This document shows positions 18,343-27,583 of a stretch of DNA of 64,000 nucleotides, piece after piece (positions within the stretch are counted from its first letter, which is position 1; each line of letters begins with the position of its first letter). The notes under the pieces are model-generated. The model was not told the origin of the DNA and ran no database searches. It saw only the letters and a list, made by a program, of their open reading frames with translations. The DNA comes from Streptomyces niveus (lineage in GTDB: Bacteria; Actinomycetota; Actinomycetes; Streptomycetales; Streptomycetaceae), in assembly GCF_001723055.1 (NCBI RefSeq), contig NZ_MDCR01000015.1, positions 1 to 64,000 of the forward strand, in the 5' to 3' direction. The position numbers were made by a program, and so were the translations under genes.

Positions 18343-21300
18343 TCAGACACGACCCAGGGGTCCCACCGGCATCGCGGACACCGAACGGGCCGCCCGCTCC
18401 AGGGCACTTGCGAGCAGAGCCAGATCCGTCGGCCCGTTGCCCAGCTCACGCACCGGCCGGCGGGCCGGCGGATCGCCCATCCGCTCCCACTCCAGCGGCA
18501 CGACCGTGGGCCGCTGTGTCGCCGTACGCGGGATCCGACCGGTCACCCGGCCGCCCTGGAACGGCGTCACCCGGCCGTCCGGATGCCCGAGCCTGCCGCG
18601 GCCCGGCAGCGGGTCCTCCGGGGCGGGCGCGACCGGCGGCGTGTCCAGCACCACCCGCAGCCGGGTGCGGGACGCCAGCTCCGTCTCCGACGTCCGCTCC
18701 GGGCGGGCGGAGGTGGCGACCAGATGGACCCCGAGGCGCTCGCCGTCGCGCGCGACCGCCTCCAGCGCCCGGACGACCGAACCGGCCGCCGGGCGGCCCG
18801 GACTGCCCAGCGCGGGCGCGACCAGGGCGTCGTAGTCGTCGACGAGGACGATGAGCCGGGGCAGGACGGGGCCCGGGCCGGGCTCGCCGCGCGTACGGGA
18901 GGTGGTCTGGCGCAGCCGGACGGTGCTGCCGCCCAAGGTGCCGCCCGCGCCGCCTGTACCGCCGCCTGTACCGCCCGCGCTCGCGCCGCCGGTGGGTGAC
19001 TGCTCGGCGGGGCTCGGCGCGCGCTGGCCCACCATCCGCTCCGCGACCTCACGTCTGTTGTGCCACTCGGCGAAGTCCAGACGCCCCAGCACCTCGGCCC
19101 GCCGCTTCAGCTCCGCCCCCAGCGCCTGCGCGAACTCCCGCATCAGGATCGGGTCCGAGGCCACCAAGTGCTCGGTCACATGCGGCAGTTCCGTACAGGC
19201 CAGCAGCCCCTCACCGCGCTCACCGCCCGCGCCGTCCACCAGCAGCAGACCCAGCCTGTCCGGGCGGCCACCGGCGGCGAGGGAGGCCGCGACCGCGCGC
19301 AGCAGCTCCGAACGGCCGCTGCCCGGCGGCCCCTCGATCAGCAGGTGCGGGCCCTCCTCCACCAGATCCACCGTCACCGGGCCGTGCGGCCCCGTGCCGA
19401 GAACCGTCGTACTGCCCGCCGCCGACGCCCAACGGGCCATCAGCGACGCGGGAGTCGCCCGCGCCAGGCCCAGCTCGTCCAGCAGCCGCGCAGAGCGCGG
19501 CAACGCCGCCGCCTGCCTGCTCCGTCCCGAGGCCGCCGCGCTGCCCGCCTCCGTACGGAGGGGCGCGAGCGCACGGCCGAAACGGTCGGCCCACGCCGTG
19601 GACACCGCGTCCACCGTCGCGACCGTGCCGTGCCCGGCCGGCTCACCCACCGCCGTACGCAACAGCCGCAGCGCCGTGGCGACATCACCGCTCAGCAGGG
19701 CAACCGCCCCGCACTCGCGGAAGGACAGCGAGGCCGCGCACGCCGTCTCGTACGTCGCCGCGATCGGGGAGAGCGGCGACGCCGCCGGGGTCTCGGCCAG
19801 AGAGATCACATGGACACCGGCCACCGAACCGGCGCCCGCCAGCCGCGCGGTGGTCTCACGCAGCGCGGCCGAGCCGGGATCGCCGTCCACGACCACCACC
19901 GTGGCCGTCCCCTCGAACCGCCCGGCGGCCTCCGCGACGGACCTGGCGCCGGCCGACGCCCACCCCGGACCGAGCGGCCCGTCGTCCAGCCGGCGCGTCA
20001 GCTCGCCCAGCCGGGCGGCGGCCTGGTCCCGGTCGTAGGCCAGCAGCAGCCGGCAGTCCTGGCCGTGGGCCGGCCGCACGTGCGGCAGCCAGCCGAGCCA
20101 GCCCCACTCGCGCCTGCGCTGCTCCACGCTTCTGTTCCGGTCGGCGCTGACCAGCACGATCTCCAGATCGGCGGGGGAGTGCAGCGCGGCGAGCTGCGCC
20201 ACGACCGACCGGGCGAGGCCGGTCAGCCGCTCCCTGGGCCCCGCGAGACCGAGCGAACCGGCCTCGCGCAGGCTCACCGTCACCGGGACCGAGGGCAGCG
20301 GCCCGGAGCCGTCCGGCGACGGGCGCTCCGTCGTACCGAGGCGCACGACCAGCGATTCACGATGGCCGGGGCCGCGCTCCCAGAGCCGGGGGCCGGGGCC
20401 CAGCGCCGTCATCAGTACGGAGGCGGGATCCGGCCAGGTCTCGTCCAGGGGCGCGCGACCGCGGGGTCGCGCGGCGGTCGGTTCGGCGCCCTCGTCGCCG
20501 TCGGGGAACTCCTCGTCGCGCCCGCTGGCCAGCCGCCGGGCCCACGCGCCTATGCCGCCGCCGCGCCGCCGGCCGGGCCCGTCCGGCAGCTCCGTGCCGC
20601 GCATGGGCGTGCCCTGCCGGCGGGAGCCCGGCGTACGGCTGTGTCCCTGCGGGCCGTCGTCGTCGGCGCCGTCGAGCGCCTCGTCGCTGTCGGCCCGGTC
20701 GTGCGCGGGGCGCCCGGTGCCGGGCACCGGCGCGTACAGCGCGTCGCCGTACCGGGTGTCGGCGTCCGAGCGGGGGGTGCGCGGGTCGGGCACGCGCGGG
20801 GTGACGGCGGGGCCGCCGTGGCCGCCCTGCGTGTACGCGTGGACCGTCCGCCCGCCGGGGGCGCCCGTCCCGTACGACGCGGCCTCCTGGCCCGATCGCG
20901 GGCCGCCGTAGGTGCCCGCCGCGCCGGAGCCCGTACGCGCGCCTCCCGCGCTGTCGCTCCCCGCGTCCTCGCCGCGCGTGACGCGCAGATGCCCCTCGCC
21001 GTCCGGCGCGGTCGCCAGGGCCGGCGTCCGGCCGCCCGAGGTCAGCCGCAGGACGGACTCGCCCAGCCGCAGCAGGGCGCCCGCCGGGAGCGGCACAGGG
21101 CGGGAACCGACCCGTACGCCCTCAAGGGTCGTGCCGTTCGTGGAATGCAGGTCCGCCACCGAGACCTGACCGTCATCGGCCACCGTCACCGAGCAGTGCA
21201 GCCGCGAGACATCCGGATCGTCCAGCGGCACGTCGGCGTCGGCCGAGCGGCCGATCCTGACCCGGCCGCCGTGCAGCAGATGCACCCCGCCCGCGTCCGG

Positions 21301-21609
21301 ACCCGCCACCACATGGAGCTGGGCCGGGACGTCGTCGGTGGGCGCGTCGTCCTCGCCGGGGACATGCAGGGACAGCACGGCGCCGTCCACCAGAGGTGGC
21401 TCGCCCAGGGTGCGGCGCTGCGCGTCCAGCCGCTCCCGCCCCGCGTACAGCACGACGGCGCCCGAGACGTCGGGCCCGGCGACGGCCGTGGCCAGAGAGG
21501 AGGCGACGGCCGCGAGAGCCGTCCCCGCCGGAGCGGTGACGAGCACGTCGCAGGCGCGCCCCGCGGGATGGCCGCTGCGCGGCGCGAGGACGGTCAGCCG
21601 GATCTGCAT
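18343..21609 (-). CDS. FHA domain-containing FtsK/SpoIIIE-like (EssC-like) ATPase, soluble
   Basis: 1088 residues from ATG 21609. Residues 1-85 resemble a ubiquitin-like fold (MQIRLTVLAPRSG, LDAQRRTLGEPPLVDGAVLSLHVPG). Residues ~97-190 are an FHA domain with intact phosphothreonine pocket: GR121S, S135-R-L-H138, STN158G. A Gly/Pro-rich linker follows to about 400. Two FtsK-like modules end the protein: the first lacks a Walker A, the second has GPPGSGRSELL near residue 754 and Walker B LPRLIVLVDDYDAL near 920. No membrane segment is visible, unlike FtsK or EssC. It is divergent from kinase PkaA, so it is a likely phospho-dependent partner. Confidence 0.8.
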   Translation of the reverse strand: MQIRLTVLAPRSGHPAGRACDVLVTAPAGTALAAVASSLATAVAGPDVSGAVVLYAGRERLDAQRRTLGEPPLVDGAVLSLHVPGEDDAPTDDVPAQLHVVAGPDAGGVHLLHGGRVRIGRSADADVPLDDPDVSRLHCSVTVADDGQVSVADLHSTNGTTLEGVRVGSRPVPLPAGALLRLGESVLRLTSGGRTPALATAPDGEGHLRVTRGEDAGSDSAGGARTGSGAAGTYGGPRSGQEAASYGTGAPGGRTVHAYTQGGHGGPAVTPRVPDPRTPRSDADTRYGDALYAPVPGTGRPAHDRADSDEALDGADDDGPQGHSRTPGSRRQGTPMRGTELPDGPGRRRGGGIGAWARRLASGRDEEFPDGDEGAEPTAARPRGRAPLDETWPDPASVLMTALGPGPRLWERGPGHRESLVVRLGTTERPSPDGSGPLPSVPVTVSLREAGSLGLAGPRERLTGLARSVVAQLAALHSPADLEIVLVSADRNRSVEQRRREWGWLGWLPHVRPAHGQDCRLLLAYDRDQAAARLGELTRRLDDGPLGPGWASAGARSVAEAAGRFEGTATVVVVDGDPGSAALRETTARLAGAGSVAGVHVISLAETPAASPLSPIAATYETACAASLSFRECGAVALLSGDVATALRLLRTAVGEPAGHGTVATVDAVSTAWADRFGRALAPLRTEAGSAAASGRSRQAAALPRSARLLDELGLARATPASLMARWASAAGSTTVLGTGPHGPVTVDLVEEGPHLLIEGPPGSGRSELLRAVAASLAAGGRPDRLGLLLVDGAGGERGEGLLACTELPHVTEHLVASDPILMREFAQALGAELKRRAEVLGRLDFAEWHNRREVAERMVGQRAPSPAEQSPTGGASAGGTGGGTGGAGGTLGGSTVRLRQTTSRTRGEPGPGPVLPRLIVLVDDYDALVAPALGSPGRPAAGSVVRALEAVARDGERLGVHLVATSARPERTSETELASRTRLRVVLDTPPVAPAPEDPLPGRGRLGHPDGRVTPFQGGRVTGRIPRTATQRPTVVPLEWERMGDPPARRPVRELGNGPTDLALLASALERAARSVSAMPVGPLGRV

Positions 21610-22024
21610 CGCCGTCAGCGGTCCCTTCTGCGCGGGGTGCCCGGCAGGGGTGCTGCCCTGTGTGAATCCCCCCACCCGGCACCGACACATCGGCCGGTAC
21701 AGGTCGGCACGGACGGTGAGCGAACGACCCCACACACCGAGTGCTGCATGGCATCTTCGCACCTGCCACCGACAACACGCCCACGAACCAGGGGGAAGTG
21801 ATCTTGAATGGTCGGCTGTGGGTGCAAAAGTGCATGGTTGCGAACGGGTTGGGATCGTCCGCGGACCCCGTGGGTAGGCGTGCTGGGCAACCATCGGTGG
21901 GACGCTCGCGTCCTCTTCTCGAACATGACCGCGACGACAACCCTCGACGGACCTCTAAAGTGGGTCGGACACCCCGACGGCGTCGGGGCCATGCAAGGAC
22001 CACCAGCAGCAGGGAGAGCGTGAC
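21610..22024. promoter_or_regulatory. Divergent control region between the FHA-ATPase and pkaA
   Basis: 415 nt separate the two divergent starts. A TAAAGT at 21956-21961 is a plausible -10 for pkaA, leaving a leader of about 57 nt. Short open frames here (for example from 21808) lack a convincing ribosome-binding site and G/C-rich third positions; I do not call them genes. Confidence 0.4.
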
Positions 22025-23674
22025 GTGCGGCCGGTAGGCAGCAAGTACCTCCTGGAGGAGGCCATCGGGCGCGGCGCCACGGGCACCGTCTGGCGCGCCC
22101 GTCAGCGGGAGACCGCCGGAGCCGAGGCCGCCGTGGCCGGGCAGCCCGGCGAGACCGTCGCGATCAAGGTCCTCAAGGAGGAGCTGGCGAACGACGCGGA
22201 CGTCGTGATGCGCTTCCTGCGCGAGCGCTCCGTCCTGCTCCGGCTGACCCACCCCAACATCGTGCGGACCCGTGACCTGGTCGTCGAGGGTGACCTCCTG
22301 GCCCTCGTCATGGACCTGGTCGAGGGCCCCGACCTGCACCACTACCTGCGGCAGAACGGCCCCTTCAGCCCCATCGCGGCCTCGCTGCTCACGGCCCAGA
22401 TCGCGGACGCGCTCGCCGCCAGCCACTCCGACGGCGTCGTCCACCGCGACCTCAAGCCCGCCAACGTCCTCCTGAAGGACGACGGCGACCAGCTGCACCC
22501 GATGCTCACCGACTTCGGTATCGCCCGGCTCGCCGACTCCCCAGGGCTGACGCGAACCCACGAGTTCGTCGGCACGCCCGCGTACGTCGCGCCGGAGTCC
22601 GCCGAAGGCCGTCCGCAGACCTCCGCCGTCGACATCTACGGCGCGGGCATCCTGCTGTACGAGCTGGTCACCGGCCGCCCGCCGTTCGCGGGCGGTACGG
22701 CCCTGGAAGTGCTCCACCGCCACCTCAGCGAGGAGCCCCGCCGGCCGTCCAACGTCCCCGAACCGCTGTGGACGGTGATAGAGCGCTGCCTCCGTAAGGA
22801 GCCGGACGAGCGGCCCAGCGCCGTCAACCTCGCCCGCGGTCTGCGCACCGTCGCCTCCGGCATCGGCGCGCACGCGAACTCCGCCCAGATCAACGCCGCG
22901 ATGGGCGTGGGCGCCCTCCTGGCGCCCGATCCGTCGCCCACCGCCGTGCCCGGTGAGCCCGGCGCCGCCGACCCGACGCAGGTCCTGCCGAGCAACGCCG
23001 GATCGTACGACCCGGCCGCCGCCACCAGCGTCCTGCCGACGAACGCCCCGAACGCGCCTGGCTCGGCCGACCCGACGTCGGTCATGCCGGTCGGCGCGGG
23101 CGGTCCCGGCGGCCCCGCCGGTCCCGGCCCCGAGGACCCGCACCCCTGGCAGAACCAGCTCAGGGCCGCCCGCGACCGCAACGAGCAGACCCAGGTCCAG
23201 TACCTGGACCCGAGCCAGGACCCGCTCAGGCGCCGGCCCCAGCGGCCCCAGGGCCAGCAGCCCCCGCCGCCCCAGCGCCAGCAGCAGCGGGCCCCGCAGC
23301 CGCAGCCGTACCCGCCGGGGCCCCACCAGCCCCAGCAGCAGCGCTACGCACCGCCCCCGCAGCAACAGCAGCAGCGGTACGCGCCTCCGCAGCAGCCCGC
23401 GCCCCAGCAGCCCCAGCCGCCCGCCCCGCGCCAGCCCCGGCAGCGCAGCGCCAACCCGATGCGGATCCCCGGCCTCGGCTGCCTCAAGGGCTGCCTGTTC
23501 ACGATCATCCTGCTCGTCGTGGCCAGCTGGCTCGTCTGGGAGCTGACCCCGCTCCAGGACTGGATCGGCCAGGGCAAGAGCTTCTGGGAGCAGATCAAGG
23601 ACACCTACAACTCGGTGTCGGACTGGGTCTCCGAGTTCGGCGGTTCGAACACGGGCAGCACCCCCAGCCCCTGA
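22025..23674 (+). CDS. pkaA: Membrane Ser/Thr protein kinase PkaA
   Basis: 549 residues from GTG 22025 behind AGGGAGAG. The kinase domain (about 5-265) has the Gly loop GRGATGTVW, Lys48 in VAIKVLK, HRD with Asp142 (HRDLKPANVL), DFG and the APE-like APESAEG, so it should be active (Hanks type). A long Pro/Gln-rich linker follows, with three Thr-x-Val-[Leu/Met]-Pro motifs at Thr318, Thr334 and Thr351. One membrane segment (FTIILLVVASWLVWEL) lies near 490-506, with a short extracellular tail. Length and place beside pkaB and prfB match S. coelicolor PkaA (543 residues, from memory). Confidence 0.88.
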   Translation: MRPVGSKYLLEEAIGRGATGTVWRARQRETAGAEAAVAGQPGETVAIKVLKEELANDADVVMRFLRERSVLLRLTHPNIVRTRDLVVEGDLLALVMDLVEGPDLHHYLRQNGPFSPIAASLLTAQIADALAASHSDGVVHRDLKPANVLLKDDGDQLHPMLTDFGIARLADSPGLTRTHEFVGTPAYVAPESAEGRPQTSAVDIYGAGILLYELVTGRPPFAGGTALEVLHRHLSEEPRRPSNVPEPLWTVIERCLRKEPDERPSAVNLARGLRTVASGIGAHANSAQINAAMGVGALLAPDPSPTAVPGEPGAADPTQVLPSNAGSYDPAAATSVLPTNAPNAPGSADPTSVMPVGAGGPGGPAGPGPEDPHPWQNQLRAARDRNEQTQVQYLDPSQDPLRRRPQRPQGQQPPPPQRQQQRAPQPQPYPPGPHQPQQQRYAPPPQQQQQRYAPPQQPAPQQPQPPAPRQPRQRSANPMRIPGLGCLKGCLFTIILLVVASWLVWELTPLQDWIGQGKSFWEQIKDTYNSVSDWVSEFGGSNTGSTPSP

Positions 23675-23690
23675 TCCGACCCGACACCTG

Positions 23691-23715
23691 TGCCGGTGGG
23701 GGCTCCCCACCGGCA
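23691..23715 (+). terminator. Terminator after pkaA
   Basis: TGCCGGTGGGG / CCCCACCGGCA, 11-bp perfect stem with a 3-nt loop, 17 nt after the stop. It suggests pkaA and pkaB can be transcribed separately. Confidence 0.75.
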
Positions 23716-23862
23716 CCGGCACGGTTCCGCCGGTTCTGTCGCTTTGTCGATTCCCGCGGGATCAATTCCCCCGTAGAAGTGAACGTTGCCGCGGTACCGG
23801 GCACTCAACACCCCGATACCCGCGTACTTTGATGGGCAAAGCCAGCCGCTGAGGGAGCAGTC

Positions 23863-25110
23863 TTGGCACGGAATATCGGCAGCCGGTACACCGCCCATCA
23901 GATCCTGGGGCGGGGCAGCGCCGGCACGGTGTGGCTCGGCGAGGGACCCGAAGGGCCCGTCGCCATCAAGCTGTTGCGCGAAGACCTCGCGTCCGACCAG
24001 GAACTGGTCGGGCGCTTCGTCCAGGAGCGCACCGCGCTGCTCGGACTCCACCACCCGCGCGTGGTCGCCGTCCGCGACCTCGTCGTGGACGGCAACGACC
24101 TGGCCCTCGTCATGGAGCTGGTGCGCGGCACCGACCTGCGCACCCGTCTCGACCGCGAGCGCCGGCTCGCACCCGAGGCCGCGGTCGCCGTCGTCGCCGA
24201 TGTCGCGGACGGCCTCGCCGCCGCGCACGCGGCCGGAGTCGTCCACCGCGACGTCAAGCCGGAGAACATCCTGCTCGACATGGAGGGCCCCATCGGCCCC
24301 GGCGGCTCGCACCCCGCGCTGCTCACCGACTTCGGCATCGCCAAGCTGATCGACACCCCCCGCCGTACGAAGGCCACCAGGATCATCGGCACCCCCGACT
24401 ACCTGGCGCCCGAGATCGTCGAGGGACTGCCGCCGCGCGCCGCCGTCGACATCTACGCCCTCGCGACGGTCCTGTACGAGCTGCTCGCCGGCTTCACGCC
24501 CTTCGGCGGCGGCCACCCCGGCGCGGTCCTGCGCCGCCATGTCACCGAGACCGTCGTACCGCTGCCCGGCATCCCCGACGAGCTGTGGCAGCTCCTCGTC
24601 CAGTGCCTGGCCAAGGCACCGGCCTCCCGGCTGCGCGCCGGCGAGCTGGCCGCCCGGCTCCGCGAGCAGCTTCCGCAGCTCGCCGGCATCCCCTCCCTGG
24701 AGGTGGACGAGCCCGACGCCGAGCCGACGCAGGAGGAGCGGTCGTACGCGGAGACCGACGACCAGCGGGCGGCGGCCGAACAGCCGCGCCGCAGGGGCGC
24801 CGTCCCGCTCGTCCCCGGAGCGGCCCCCGACTCCAACCGCGACACCCACACGAGCATGCGCGTCCCGGCCCCCGACGAGCTGGCGGGCGGCGCGCGCGGC
24901 ACGGCCAGGGCCCCGCGCGCGGCGGGCCAGCGCAGGCCGGGGTCGGCCCGGCACAAGGCGGAGGCGGTACGCAAGCGCCGTATCACGCTCGGTGTGACGG
25001 CCGCCCTGCTGATCGCGGTCCTCGGCGTGGGCGGCTGGCTGGCGACGAGCAGCGACGGCGCGGAGCGCGTCCCCGGCGGCACGGCGCCGACGGCGGCGCC
25101 GGTTCCCTAG
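23863..25110 (+). CDS. pkaB: Membrane Ser/Thr protein kinase PkaB
   Basis: 415 residues from a TTG start behind GAGGGAG. Kinase signatures: GRGSAGTVWLG, Lys36 in VAIKLLR, Asp130 in HRDVKPENILL, DFG, and APEIVEG. Residues ~270-370 form a charged linker; one membrane segment (ITLGVTAALLIAVLGVGGWLA) lies near 370-390, leaving a very short extracellular tail without PASTA repeats. Place and size fit S. coelicolor PkaB (417 residues, from memory). It probably acts with PkaA in phosphosignalling; the divergent FHA protein is an obvious candidate target. Confidence 0.87.
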   Translation: MARNIGSRYTAHQILGRGSAGTVWLGEGPEGPVAIKLLREDLASDQELVGRFVQERTALLGLHHPRVVAVRDLVVDGNDLALVMELVRGTDLRTRLDRERRLAPEAAVAVVADVADGLAAAHAAGVVHRDVKPENILLDMEGPIGPGGSHPALLTDFGIAKLIDTPRRTKATRIIGTPDYLAPEIVEGLPPRAAVDIYALATVLYELLAGFTPFGGGHPGAVLRRHVTETVVPLPGIPDELWQLLVQCLAKAPASRLRAGELAARLREQLPQLAGIPSLEVDEPDAEPTQEERSYAETDDQRAAAEQPRRRGAVPLVPGAAPDSNRDTHTSMRVPAPDELAGGARGTARAPRAAGQRRPGSARHKAEAVRKRRITLGVTAALLIAVLGVGGWLATSSDGAERVPGGTAPTAAPVP

Positions 25111-25193
25111 GGCGTGCGCCCCGGCCACCGCGCCCGCCGCCGTGTCCGCTCCCGGCCGGCAACCGCGACGGCGGGGTTTCACCGGTCAGCCGT

Positions 25194-25199
25194 TAGGCT
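25194..25199 (+). promoter_or_regulatory. -10 element for leaderless prfB transcript
   Basis: TAGGCT ends 6 nt before the GTG start of prfB, so transcription should begin at or next to the start codon and no ribosome-binding site is needed. Confidence 0.5.
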
Positions 25200-25205
25200 G
25201 GGTCC

Positions 25206-26312
25206 GTGGCAGTCGTCGATGTATCCGAAGAGCTGAAGTCCCTTTCCTCGACCATGGGGTCGATCGAGGCCGTCCTTGACCTCGACAAGATGCGGGCGGA
25301 GATCGCCGTCCTGGAGGACCAGGCGGCGGCGCCGTCGCTCTGGGACGACCCGGAGGCGGCGCAGAAGATCACCAGCAAGCTGTCGCACCTCCAGGCCGAG
25401 CTGCGCAAGACCGAGGCGCTCCGGAGCCGGATCGACGACGTCGAGGTGCTCTTCGAGCTGGCCGAGAGCGAGGACGACGCCGACGCCCGTGGCGAGGCCG
25501 AGTCCGAGCTCGCCTCGGTGAAGAAGGCGCTCGACGAGATGGAGGTCCGCACCCTCCTGTCCGGCGAGTACGACGAGCGGCAGGCCCTCGTCAACATCCG
25601 GGCCGAGGCCGGCGGCGTCGACGCGGCGGACTTCGCCGAGCAACTCCAGCGCATGTACGTCCGCTGGGCGGAGCGGCACAACTACCCGACCGAGGTCTAC
25701 GAGACGTCGTACGCGGAAGAGGCCGGCATCAAGTCGACCACCTTCGTCGTCAAGGCGCCGTACGCCTACGGCACGCTCTCCGTCGAGCAGGGCACCCACC
25801 GGCTGGTCCGTATCTCGCCGTTCGACAACCAGGGGCGCCGCCAGACCTCCTTCGCGGGGGTCGAGGTGCTTCCCGTCGTCGAGTCCAGCGACCACGTCGA
25901 GATCGACGAGACCGAGCTGCGCGTGGACGTCTACCGCGCGTCGGGTCCCGGCGGCCAGGGCGTCAACACGACGGACTCCGCGGTCCGGATCACGCACATC
26001 CCCACCGGCATCGTCGTCTCGTGCCAGAACGAGCGCTCGCAGATCCAGAACAAGGCCAGCGCCATGAACGTCCTCCAGGCGAAGCTGCTGGAGCGCCGCC
26101 GCCAGGAGGAGCAGGCCAAGATGGACGCCCTCAAGGGCGACGGCGGCAACTCCTGGGGCAACCAGATGCGTTCGTACGTCCTGCACCCGTACCAGATGGT
26201 CAAGGACCTCCGTACGGAGTTCGAGGTGGGTAATCCCCAGGGCGTGCTCGACGGCGAGATCGACGGCTTCCTTGAGGCCGGAATTCGCTGGCGCAAGCAG
26301 CAGGAACGCTAG
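25206..26312 (+). CDS. prfB: Peptide chain release factor 2
   Basis: 368 residues. RF2 recognises UGA and UAA stop codons on the ribosome and triggers peptidyl-tRNA hydrolysis. The tripeptide anticodon Ser204-Pro205-Phe206 marks it as RF2 rather than RF1, and the catalytic GGQ is at 249-251 ([16 protein letters not shown]). The frame is continuous: there is no in-frame UGA for autoregulatory +1 frameshifting as in E. coli prfB. Start is GTG 25206 with a leaderless-type promoter. Confidence 0.96.
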   Translation: MAVVDVSEELKSLSSTMGSIEAVLDLDKMRAEIAVLEDQAAAPSLWDDPEAAQKITSKLSHLQAELRKTEALRSRIDDVEVLFELAESEDDADARGEAESELASVKKALDEMEVRTLLSGEYDERQALVNIRAEAGGVDAADFAEQLQRMYVRWAERHNYPTEVYETSYAEEAGIKSTTFVVKAPYAYGTLSVEQGTHRLVRISPFDNQGRRQTSFAGVEVLPVVESSDHVEIDETELRVDVYRASGPGGQGVNTTDSAVRITHIPTGIVVSCQNERSQIQNKASAMNVLQAKLLERRRQEEQAKMDALKGDGGNSWGNQMRSYVLHPYQMVKDLRTEFEVGNPQGVLDGEIDGFLEAGIRWRKQQER

Positions 26313-26380
26313 ATCTTTCCCGGCTGTTCCGTCCCTTGTCAGAGGCCAACTCGCGGCTCTGGCAAGGGACTCGCTTTGTC

Positions 26381-26424
26381 GACAAAGGAACTGCCGTTCG
26401 GGAAGCGGTAGTTCCCGTTTTTGT
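26381..26424 (+). terminator. Rho-independent terminator after prfB
   Basis: A long stem (GGAACTGCCG pairing with CGGTAGTTCC, extended by GACAAA / TTTGTC) is followed by CGTTTTTGT. It lies 69 nt downstream of prfB. The rest of the 323-nt gap before 26636 carries the upstream region of the repeat protein and no gene I can support. Confidence 0.85.
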
Positions 26425-26635
26425 CACAGTTACCCCTCGCCCGGCGGACAACTGGCTTTAATCCGGGCATCGCACGCGCAACGACCTTGACGCTTATGCA
26501 AAAACTCGGAATGGTGACGCGCGGCATGCGTATTTCTGGGGCGTGTGTGATCGGGGGACCTGTACACGCGGACCTCCCACTGGCCGGCCCCGGACGCTGC
26601 ACCATTCACGATTAGCTACTGGGGGTAGCAAGCAC

Positions 26636-27511
26636 ATGACCAAGAAGACGCGGATCCGCGTAGCGCGGATAGCCGCCGGCGCCGTGATCGCCGCCGGTGC
26701 TTCGCTGACCGCCGCGGGCGCCGCTTCGGCCGTCGGCATCGATGTCAATGTCGGTGGCCTCAAGGCCTCCGTCGGCACCTCGGACTCCGACGACGGCAAC
26801 ACCATCGTCGGCGCCACGTCGGGTTCCGACGGCGGCAACACCATCGTCGGTACCACCTCGGGTGCCGATGGCGGTGCCGATGGTGGCGCTGACGGTGGTG
26901 CCGATGGTGGTGCCGATGGTGGCGCTGACGGTGGTGCCGATGGTGGTGCCGATGGTGGCGCTGACGGTGGAGCCGATGGCGGTGCCGATGGTGGCGCTGA
27001 CGGCGGTGCCGATGGTGGCGCCGATGGTGGCGCTGACGGCGGTGCCGATGGTGGCGCTGACGGCGGTGTCGACGGTGGAGCCGATGGCGGTGCTGACGGC
27101 GGTGTCGACGGTGGAGCCGATGGCGGTGTCGACGGCGGTGCCGATGGTGGCGCTGACGGCGGTGTCGACGGTGGAGCCGATGGCGGTGTCGACGGCGGTG
27201 TCGACGGCGGTGCCGATGGTGGCGCTGACGGCGGCGCCGATGGTGGCGCTGACGGCGGCGCCGCCGAGGGCCAGAGCGGTGGCACCGACGAGGGTCAGAC
27301 CGCTACCGGTGGCAACGCCAGCACCGGCGGCACGGACACCGACAACGGCGGTTCGCAGCCGGTCGAGCAGGGCGAGGCCAAGGAGGAGCTGGCGGAGACC
27401 GGCGCCGCCGAGACCACGTTCCTGATCATCGGTGCCGCGACCATGATCGCCGGCGGTATCGGCTTCCGGATGCTTCCGCGTCTGGTCGGCAGCCGCGCCA
27501 CGGCCGCCTGA
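26636..27511 (+). CDS. Sortase-anchored surface protein with Ala-Asp-Gly-Gly repeats
   Basis: 291 residues from ATG 26636 behind GGGGGTAG. The N-terminus (KKTRIRVARIAAGAVIAAGA, then SLTAAGAASA) is a signal peptide. The body is about 33 tandem GADG/GVDG tetrapeptides (nt 26861-27256), then a Gly/Thr/Asp-rich spacer. The C-terminus has a sorting signal: LAETG, a hydrophobic stretch (FLIIGAATMIAGGIGF) and a basic tail. LAXTG fits Streptomyces class E sortases, as for long chaplins. Expected to be covalently attached to the wall. The acidic glycine repeat could bind calcium or act as a flexible stalk; function is unknown. Confidence 0.8.
   Translation: MTKKTRIRVARIAAGAVIAAGASLTAAGAASAVGIDVNVGGLKASVGTSDSDDGNTIVGATSGSDGGNTIVGTTSGADGGADGGADGGADGGADGGADGGADGGADGGADGGADGGADGGADGGADGGADGGADGGADGGADGGVDGGADGGADGGVDGGADGGVDGGADGGADGGVDGGADGGVDGGVDGGADGGADGGADGGADGGAAEGQSGGTDEGQTATGGNASTGGTDTDNGGSQPVEQGEAKEELAETGAAETTFLIIGAATMIAGGIGFRMLPRLVGSRATAA
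26861..27256 (+). repeat. 12-nt tandem coding repeat (about 33 units)
   Basis: Units of the form GGT-GCC-GAT-GGT or GGC-GCT-GAC-GGT encode Gly-Ala-Asp-Gly, with scattered GTC changes giving Gly-Val-Asp-Gly, mostly in the second half. Synonymous variation alternates in a higher-order pattern of two to three units, suggesting repeated unequal exchange. Copy number is likely to vary between strains. Confidence 0.9.
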
Positions 27512-27528
27512 GCCATCCCGTACGCACG

Positions 27529-27565
27529 GAAGGGCCCGGACACTGATTCAGTGTCCGGGCCCTTC
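27529..27565. terminator. Bidirectional terminator
   Basis: A perfect 17-bp stem (GAAGGGCCCGGACACTG and its complement) with a 3-nt loop lies between the surface-protein gene and the convergent small gene at 27584-27781. Confidence 0.88.
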
Positions 27566-27583
27566 CCGCTGCTCAAGGACGGC

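Noticed and set aside
21741..22037. Short frames between the FHA-ATPase and pkaA (71-98 codons)
   Set aside because: Poor third-position G/C, weak initiation signals and no domain; better read as the divergent regulatory region.
25206..25400. Programmed frameshift in prfB
   Set aside because: The reading frame is continuous from GTG 25206 with no in-frame UGA; the frameshift is absent.
26494..27285. Long antisense frame (263 codons, APPS repeats) and a plus-strand alternate frame over the surface-protein repeat
   Set aside because: Repeat DNA of 12-nt period lacks stops in several frames by construction; no ribosome-binding site or sensible domain, while the plus-strand frame has signal peptide and LAETG.
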